Below, in pieces: positions 34,001 through 39,943 of a stretch of 39,943 nucleotides of DNA. Each line of letters starts with the position of its first letter. The first letter of the stretch is position 1. The notes beneath the pieces were generated by a model. The model saw nothing but the letters and a program-made list of their open reading frames with translations, did no database searches and was not told the origin of the DNA. The translations under genes and the position numbers were made by a program. Origin of the DNA: Basidiobolus ranarum (Eukaryota > Basidiobolomycota > Basidiobolomycetes > Basidiobolales); assembly GCA_040143965.1 (NCBI GenBank), contig JASJQH010006915.1, positions 1 through 39,943 of the forward strand, written 5' to 3'.

Positions 34001-34278
34001 ATGTTTTCTTGACCGGAGGATACACGTTAACTCCCAATCTACGTTCACGCCTTCAGGGATCGATGCAAACGATACTTCCAGCTGGTTCACCATTCAATAT
34101 CACCTGTGCCCAAGATCCCTTATTGGATGCTTGGAAAGGTGCTGGTAAATGGGCAAGTCAGAGCACCGAAGAGTTTACTCGTGTTTCAGTTACTCAAAAA
34201 GAATATGAAGAGATGGGTGGCGATTATATCAAAGAGCATCGCATGGGAAATGTATTTAGAAACTTGAATTGCTTCTAA
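31061..34278 (+). CDS. ARP5: Actin-related protein 5 (INO80 complex)
   Basis: Sixteen exons (31061-31190, 31300-31347, 31415-31569, 31648-31756, 31827-32013, 32075-32174, 32230-32349, 32417-32521, 32583-32663, 32731-32853, 32915-33064, 33128-33208, 33268-33418, 33484-33533, 33590-33934, 34000-34278) give 737 residues, close to yeast Arp5 (755). Actin-fold segments are split by a long insert: LVIDNGSWYCRAGWASE, ILMTEAPCIP, ELLFEAYSVPSVAYGIDSLF, ISSGNTSSHVMPV at the front; FLTGGYTLTPNLRSRL, DAWKGAGKWAS and a KEHRMGNVF end at the back. The insert is a Lys/Glu/Arg-rich helical region (about residues 320-530), the Arp5-specific feature that contacts Ies6 and the nucleosome. Arp5 couples INO80 ATP use to nucleosome sliding. 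The intron count is the highest in the window. Confidence 0.95.
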
Positions 34279-34705
34279 TGTAAAGTTCTATCTAGAGATC
34301 GGATACACTCACGAGGCTTGTTTCTCGTAGTGTCTGTTTCTCTACTCATCACTTACTTTCAGTTAGCCTTTCTTCTATTCCAATCTGTACATTTTTCTTA
34401 ATAGATCGTTCAACAAAATAAAATTACTGGTGCCCTTACAGCAGCGACATAATCTGAATGATGTCCAAGTGCAGTAATTGTAGTATTGCAATAATCTCCT
34501 CTCTTCTCCAATCTACATCTATATAGCATTCATTTCCATTCTTATTGAACTTGAGATGTGATAAAAAGGAGTTTAAAACGAGAATCAAATTAGTGTGTAA
34601 ATGGTAAATCCAAGTGATCATGTGACCTTCGAGAAATGTTTATTTTTGACAGGAAATAAAATTATTCAACGTCTACAATAATGGAATAATTTACGAGTCA
34701 AAGTA
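34279..34705. promoter_or_regulatory. Gap between ARP5 and the first PPR gene
   Basis: Contains the ARP5 3' region and the PPR gene promoter; a short minus-strand frame has no family likeness. Confidence 0.45.
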
Positions 34706-36907
34706 ATGACCTCAACGACCAAACAGTTAACCAAATGGCTTTGTCTCTCTACGCGTATCAACATTTCAACAGGAGCCTTGAAACAACACATACTCAAAGG
34801 ATTTCCAAGTTTACTACTACTGGGAAGGCAACACCTTCAATTTTCTCCTAGAAATCTCTCTACTTTACCACATGTACTCCTTGAAGGGCCTCAAGTTGAT
34901 GTATCCACAACGAAAGAAGCCCTCCGTGACCTTCGTAAGGGGTTGAAGCTTAATAATGTGGAACTTACTTGGACTGCTTTTCAAAGCTTAAAGTATCAAA
35001 AACTAGACAAAAATTATTTGTCACTTATACTTCGACTTTTACTCAAAGAAGATAAAAATAGCCCTCGGTTTTCCTCCAAGTATCAAGAACTCTTACTTTA
35101 CATTGAACGACATGAGCTTCAGTTTAATACTCTGCGTGACTTTACTACTCTCATCTCTTGTCACGCCGCACTTGGCAATTGGAGGCTAGCAATTGAGAAA
35201 TACTCACTGGCTGAATCAACTTGTGGGAAAGAAATGAATGTGGCATTTTTCACCAAGATGATTCATATATTTTCAAAGTTAAGTGTGAGTAAAGTATTGG
35301 AAATCAAGAACGATATGGAGTCCAAGGGGATCCTCTTGAATTGTCATACATTCAATGCTCTACTGAAAACTTCCAAAATTCACCGAGATTCTACCAGTTT
35401 AAGGAGATTTTATCAGGAGATGATGGATTCTGGAATAAGTCCAGATGTTGTTACATATAATACTTTGATATCTGCTTACTCCAAATTAGACGATATTTCT
35501 AAAGTTAATCAGATATACATGGAGATGCGAGATCGTAAAGTTTGGCCAGATAGAATAACCTTCAACACATTGATCAAGGCATTTGCCAACAAATCCGAAA
35601 TAGACCGGGCTATGGAGCTTTATCGTATTATGCAGCGCAGAGGGGTGGTCCCTGATGCGGTCACCTACAATTCATTGATAGATACATTCATGCGTCAAAA
35701 GAATTACGATGCTTCCATGGGGATTTACAAGTCGATGATCAAACGCGGCGTTCAGCCAACCGTGGTTACCTACACAATCCTGATCAATGGGTTTATCAAG
35801 AACTCTGACTTCACTCGCGTTAATCAACTGTACGGAGAGATGTCAAAGTGTGGAGTCACGCCCAACGTCATCACATATAGTACACTAATCAATGGGTTTA
35901 TCCAAAGAGACCAAATACACATGGCCAATCTGATATATCAAGATATGTTGAAACGTCAAATCTATCCAGACACCGTGGTGTTCACCAATCTTATCCATGG
36001 ATACGTTAGAAATTGCAAGATGACCAAAGCCATGAAGATATTTCGGGACATGATCCACCTCAACTGTCCACCTTCCATCGTCACTTACAGCATACTTATC
36101 GACGGCTTCGCAAAATCGTACGACATGAAACAAGCAATTGATCTGTACAAAACACTGTTGACCACAGATCTTCGTCCAACCGCCATTACCCTGAATACGC
36201 TGATCTTTGGCTACTCGAAAGTTCGGAATGTCCAAGGTGCCTTTGAAATATTCGAAGAATTCCCGAAATACAACTTGAAGGCCGACGTGGTTACGTACAA
36301 TATCTTGATGGAGACATGCTTCCGTAGTAATCGAGTAGACAAAGGATTCAAACTTTATCAAGAGCTACTCGAGAAAGGCATCCAACCAAGTACATTCACT
36401 TACGCAGTCTTAATGAACCATTATAATTTCACTGGACAAACACAAAAGCTAATTGATCTATGGGAACATGCAAAGTCAAGATATCCAAAAAAAGAACTCA
36501 CCGCATTGGTCTCCGTTTTGATCGATTCTTGCGGATTTAATAGAGACCTAAGTTCCTTAGAAATCACTTGGGAATCATTAAACAAGGAAGGTATCCCATT
36601 GAATGAAAACAACTATAATTCTTATCTGGAAGCTCTGTGCCGACATAAAGCGTTCCCAAGAGCTATCGAGGTTTTCCGAAAGTTGGGTGATCATGGAGTC
36701 CAACCCTCGGTCAAAACATGCAAAGTGTTAATTCACTCACTCAGAGCGAATAGAAGGTTTGGTGACCTACTTCAAGTCTATCACTACCTAGAAGACTCCT
36801 ATCCTTCTCTTTTTCAACTGATCAATCCACTGCCACCAAAGCAAGAGACTGTTGATGATGGCACCTATGCTTACTTGGAATCTATCCTAGGCCAAAGAGA
36901 CGGATAA
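34706..36907 (+). CDS. Mitochondrial P-class pentatricopeptide-repeat protein
   Basis: One exon of 733 residues. The start (MTSTTKQLTKWLCLSTR) is rich in Ser/Thr/Lys/Arg without acidic residues over about 60 positions, as in a mitochondrial presequence. From roughly residue 190 to 590 there are about eleven regular 35-residue PPR units of the pattern PDVVTYNTLI...A..LY..M...GV, followed by a less regular helical region and two further degenerate units near the end. P-class PPR proteins bind organellar RNA base by base and control stability, processing or translation. No editing, cyclase or endonuclease domain is present. It is a paralogue of the converging gene at the right edge: both share the C-terminal module LIDSCGF/LLDACGF...YNS..EA.CR. 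The absence of introns contrasts with its neighbours. Confidence 0.92.
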   Translation: MTSTTKQLTKWLCLSTRINISTGALKQHILKGFPSLLLLGRQHLQFSPRNLSTLPHVLLEGPQVDVSTTKEALRDLRKGLKLNNVELTWTAFQSLKYQKLDKNYLSLILRLLLKEDKNSPRFSSKYQELLLYIERHELQFNTLRDFTTLISCHAALGNWRLAIEKYSLAESTCGKEMNVAFFTKMIHIFSKLSVSKVLEIKNDMESKGILLNCHTFNALLKTSKIHRDSTSLRRFYQEMMDSGISPDVVTYNTLISAYSKLDDISKVNQIYMEMRDRKVWPDRITFNTLIKAFANKSEIDRAMELYRIMQRRGVVPDAVTYNSLIDTFMRQKNYDASMGIYKSMIKRGVQPTVVTYTILINGFIKNSDFTRVNQLYGEMSKCGVTPNVITYSTLINGFIQRDQIHMANLIYQDMLKRQIYPDTVVFTNLIHGYVRNCKMTKAMKIFRDMIHLNCPPSIVTYSILIDGFAKSYDMKQAIDLYKTLLTTDLRPTAITLNTLIFGYSKVRNVQGAFEIFEEFPKYNLKADVVTYNILMETCFRSNRVDKGFKLYQELLEKGIQPSTFTYAVLMNHYNFTGQTQKLIDLWEHAKSRYPKKELTALVSVLIDSCGFNRDLSSLEITWESLNKEGIPLNENNYNSYLEALCRHKAFPRAIEVFRKLGDHGVQPSVKTCKVLIHSLRANRRFGDLLQVYHYLEDSYPSLFQLINPLPPKQETVDDGTYAYLESILGQRDG

Positions 36908-37618
36908 AATATGGATTTCATTCCCATCCATTCCACATCATTCCCATCATATAAACTTGTACTGTATTTTAAAGAACTAGCATTTCATTCTTATTGGTTA
37001 CAATTCGTATATAACCCATTACCACCTTCTCTCCTCTCCACGCCACCATTCCCTACCTGTTTGCCTCTTTATTATTAGCCATGTACATATATGTTCAAAA
37101 TAGAATATCCAACGCTGATGCTTATCTTGTGTTCGCGAAATGTACTCCGTTAACAAGAATAATAGAAATGGAAATAAATTTAGCCTTCATGCCTAAATTA
37201 ATTCATATAACGAATTGGTTTGGTTGGGTCTGATCTGTTCTGGTTTGTGATGAATATCATTAACGAAGGCTTTGTTGTGTTCGAAATGTCTCGAAAAATA
37301 CAAATAACTATACAATACACTAAAGAATATTGTAAAAAATGGAGGGGGTGAATATGTGAAAGTTGGTGATGAGGAAGAGAAATATGAGAATTGGTGTGGA
37401 ATAGAATGAAGTATTGAAATAAACTATGCTGAAAGGTATGGGTTGGTTCATGAAATTGTACGGATTTTTAGGTCAGCAACTAGATACGAAATATAGGTGA
37501 TGAAGAATGCTTAGATGTGTTGGGAGAAGTGGGAGATGGGAAAGTGACGGGTTAAAATGATGAGGAGAAGAGGACCATTTCAACAATCTAATAAATGACA
37601 ATGTAAATAATAAAAACT
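36908..37618. other. Tail-to-tail gap between the two PPR genes
   Basis: No coding frame was seen. Just after the first PPR stop, CATTCCCATC occurs at 36919-36928 and again at 36939-36948. The rest is AT-rich and should contain both 3' untranslated regions. Confidence 0.5.
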
Positions 37619-39943
37619 CTAGACAAGGTGTGGATATTCCTTTTGTATATATCTCATCACCTCCTGTACATCCTCAACTCTACCCTGTCTCTCAAGTGGT
37701 GATACTAATGTGCGGACGGTCTTTGCGCTAGGCTGGATTTGGTCTTCCTTTAATTCCTTAAGGAACACTCTCTTGGCTTCGTCAAAGAACCCTAGCCGAC
37801 AATAAGCCTCGATGCAAGAATTATATGTGTTTTCGGCGATCTTTGAAGGATAATCAGCTTTAAGTTTTGCCCAAGTGGATGTCAGTACCTTTTCATCACC
37901 ACAAAATCCACATGCGTCAAGTAGTAATGACATGGAGGCGTGTAAGGACTCGGCTGGGAACTGAGATTTAGTTTGATCCCAAATATTAAACACTTGGGAT
38001 AGCTCTTGATTACGGGAATAATGTCCCATTAGAATGGAGTAGGTATGCGAGGTGGGTGGAATATTGGCTTCCTGCATCTTAGCATACCAAGACATCCCTT
38101 CTTCCACTTTCCCTGCTTTAAGATAGCCATCTATGACTGTATCATAAGTGACAGAGTTGGGGGCAATTCCTTTCGTCGCCATATCCTTAAACACACCAAT
38201 CGCCTTTTCCATGTCTTCTACCATTGTGTACCCATGTATCAGAGTGCTATAAGTGACAACGTTTGGACGAACATGATTGTCAATCATCTTCTGATAAATC
38301 TCAAGAGCTTTGGGGATATCAGACATCTTCACATATCCGTCAACAAGGGAATTATAGGTATTTATATTGGGTTGAAGTCCTCGATCTTGCATCTTTCGTA
38401 CTATCAAAATCGCAGCATCCAATTGAGTATTCTTCGCCAAACCAGATATAAGAGTGTTGAATGTGGGGACATCGGGGACAAAACCTCGTTTTAACATATC
38501 TTCGTATATCTCATTTGCTTGATCGATTGCTCCATGCATGGCGTACCCATGAATCATAATACTATAAGTACGATTATCAGGGAGTAGTTTGCGATCGAAC
38601 ATTTTCTTCCAAGTTTGTTTGACTTGCTCGAAGCTCGAATCGGTAGTGAAGTACACCTGAAGAAGTGAGTTAAAGGTCGTGACATCCGGAGCAACACCCT
38701 TCCTTAGCATATCCTGGAACAGTTGACGGGGTTTCTTAAAGTCACCATGCTGAAAATGTCCGTGAATAAGGATGTTAAAGGTGCGAGCACTAAGCCTCAC
38801 TTTGTGGCTCACCATTTCATCGTAAATCTTCATAGCCTTGGTAAGGTCGGAACCTTTGATAAATGAGGATATTAAGGTATTGTAGGTCACGAGATCAGGG
38901 GAAATCCGTTTGCTCCTCATCTCATTGTACAGCGATAGCACCTTTTCGTGGGCCCCAGAATGCGAAAACAAGTTGATCAATGTGGAGTAAGTGAAAAGGT
39001 CGGGGGTGATTTTGGACTGGAGCATGTCGTTGTAAATCGTATTAGCCATAGGGAAGTCGCCTTGTTTTGTATAGGCACTAATCAGGGTATTGTAAACTGA
39101 GATCTCAGCAGGAACATTCTCTTTTTTCATATCCAGATAGACTTCCTTTGCCTTTCCCAAATTCGCTTCCTTGACACAATTGTGGATCAGGGTGTTGTAA
39201 GTGCTTTGGTTAGGAATTAGTCCAAACTTCTTGATGCTTTGATATATATCAAGAGCTTGAGGCAGTTGCGACACGCGAGCATAAGCTCCGATTAGAATAT
39301 TGAATGTAGTCACATCGGGAGGAAGCTTCTGCATTTGCATTTGACGATACAGCTCCTGGACTTTGATGATGTCTCTCTTAGCTGAATGGCCGGACAACAT
39401 CGTGTTGAATGTGACTATGTCTGGATTTATTTTAGCCTTAACCATATCTTGATACATAGCAACGGCCCTATTCATATCGCCACTCCGAATGTATAAACTC
39501 ATGAGTATATTGTATGTATAAAGGTCGGGGTTGATTGTGTGAGAGCGCATCTCGTTGTACAACAGGGAAGCTTTATGTGTTTGTAGGTTGTTACAATACC
39601 ACTTGATGAAGGTGAAGTAGGTGTTAGGAGTTGGAGTGATATTCCTAGATTTGAGTTCACGTTGCCACTCCTCTATTTGACGAGCATTCAATGACTTTGT
39701 GTGGTAATGACTGACCACCAAAGTTTCATAATGAGAAGCTGTAGGTTTGATACCATGTTTAAGCATTTCGGTAAATATGGAGTATATCCTCTTAGTATCA
39801 CGTTGCTTTGCATACACCTTAAGAAGTGCGTCATAGACGTCAGCATTAGGACTCAACCCCGCTTTGATCATCTCCGTTTTCAATTCCAAAGCCTCCTTAG
39901 AGTTTCGTTTTCCAAGTATGGTTATAAGATCCGCATAAGCTTT
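37619..39943 (-). CDS. P-class pentatricopeptide-repeat protein, 5' end outside the window
   Basis: The frame is open to the window edge: the 774 visible residues begin inside a PPR unit (KAYADLITILGKRNSKEAL), so the N-terminus and any targeting sequence are missing. About 17-18 nearly perfect 35-residue units run head to tail, with PDVTTFNILI, PDLVTYNTLI, PNVVTYSTLI and similar helix starts. They are followed by the same C-terminal module as the first PPR gene: FNIWDQTKSQFP, LLLDACGF, then two more units and a tail RYIQKEYPHLV. No intron is needed. Family knowledge points to sequence-specific RNA binding, most likely in mitochondria as for its paralogue, but location cannot be read from the visible part. 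The regular array resembles plant restorer-like PPR proteins more than the degenerate PPRs usual in yeasts. Confidence 0.92.
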   Translation of the reverse strand, partial: KAYADLITILGKRNSKEALELKTEMIKAGLSPNADVYDALLKVYAKQRDTKRIYSIFTEMLKHGIKPTASHYETLVVSHYHTKSLNARQIEEWQRELKSRNITPTPNTYFTFIKWYCNNLQTHKASLLYNEMRSHTINPDLYTYNILMSLYIRSGDMNRAVAMYQDMVKAKINPDIVTFNTMLSGHSAKRDIIKVQELYRQMQMQKLPPDVTTFNILIGAYARVSQLPQALDIYQSIKKFGLIPNQSTYNTLIHNCVKEANLGKAKEVYLDMKKENVPAEISVYNTLISAYTKQGDFPMANTIYNDMLQSKITPDLFTYSTLINLFSHSGAHEKVLSLYNEMRSKRISPDLVTYNTLISSFIKGSDLTKAMKIYDEMVSHKVRLSARTFNILIHGHFQHGDFKKPRQLFQDMLRKGVAPDVTTFNSLLQVYFTTDSSFEQVKQTWKKMFDRKLLPDNRTYSIMIHGYAMHGAIDQANEIYEDMLKRGFVPDVPTFNTLISGLAKNTQLDAAILIVRKMQDRGLQPNINTYNSLVDGYVKMSDIPKALEIYQKMIDNHVRPNVVTYSTLIHGYTMVEDMEKAIGVFKDMATKGIAPNSVTYDTVIDGYLKAGKVEEGMSWYAKMQEANIPPTSHTYSILMGHYSRNQELSQVFNIWDQTKSQFPAESLHASMSLLLDACGFCGDEKVLTSTWAKLKADYPSKIAENTYNSCIEAYCRLGFFDEAKRVFLKELKEDQIQPSAKTVRTLVSPLERQGRVEDVQEVMRYIQKEYPHLV

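Noticed and set aside
35885-36361. 158-codon minus-strand frame inside the first PPR gene
   Set aside because: It is the antisense of regular PPR units, whose repeat structure leaves open complementary frames.
38045-38494. 149-codon plus-strand frame inside the second PPR gene
   Set aside because: Same cause: an antisense shadow of the repeat array.
37619-39943. CRISPR-like or satellite repeat array
   Set aside because: The periodicity of about 105 bp is in coding DNA and comes from 35-residue PPR units with diverged nucleotides, not from spaced identical repeats.

Overview
The window looks like nuclear DNA of a fungus. The evidence is an alpha-aminoadipate reductase gene of the fungal lysine pathway (LYS2), two Zn2Cys6 zinc-cluster transcription factors (one with a fungal-specific middle homology region), and many short introns, mostly 52-105 bp, with GT...AG ends and CTAAY-like branch sites. 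Base composition is AT-rich and genes are closely packed on both strands. The style of the first zinc cluster and the intron-rich genes suggest an early-diverging (Mucoromycota/Zoopagomycota-like) fungus more than a yeast, but the phylum is not certain from sequence alone. I see no tRNA, rRNA or CRISPR.

Layout, left to right: a fossil tail of a Copia-type LTR retroelement near the left edge and an empty stretch; a PAF-acetylhydrolase-like lipase (-) beside a Zn2Cys6 regulator (-); a 2.2 kb gap ending in the LYS2 promoter; LYS2 (+); a nine-exon DEK-family chromatin protein with an HMG-box-like segment (-); a 1.5 kb gap; an ERT1/AcuK-type zinc-cluster regulator with a PAS-like region (+); a BAP31/Yet-type ER membrane protein (+); an ORM/ORMDL sphingolipid regulator (+); a secreted two-domain fasciclin protein (+); a Nak1/Kic1-type STE20 kinase (-); then two head-to-head pairs. 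The first is RCC1L/FMP25-like (-) with COX18 (+), both mitochondrial. The second is NOPCHAP1-like (-) with RRP45 (+), both linked to nucleolar RNA work. ARP5 of INO80 (+, 16 exons) follows. The right end holds two intronless pentatricopeptide-repeat (PPR) genes facing tail to tail; the second runs off the window edge.

Most genes are single-copy housekeeping genes. Exon structures were built by hand from splice signals and checked by reading frame: every multi-exon model gives a whole number of codons and restores family motifs across junctions. Two junctions remain doubtful: one in the kinase, and a 31 bp intron in the RCC1L-like gene.

No clearly new biological system is visible. The most notable points are the inverted intronless PPR paralogue pair, the DEK plus HMG-box architecture, and the two functionally matched divergent pairs.
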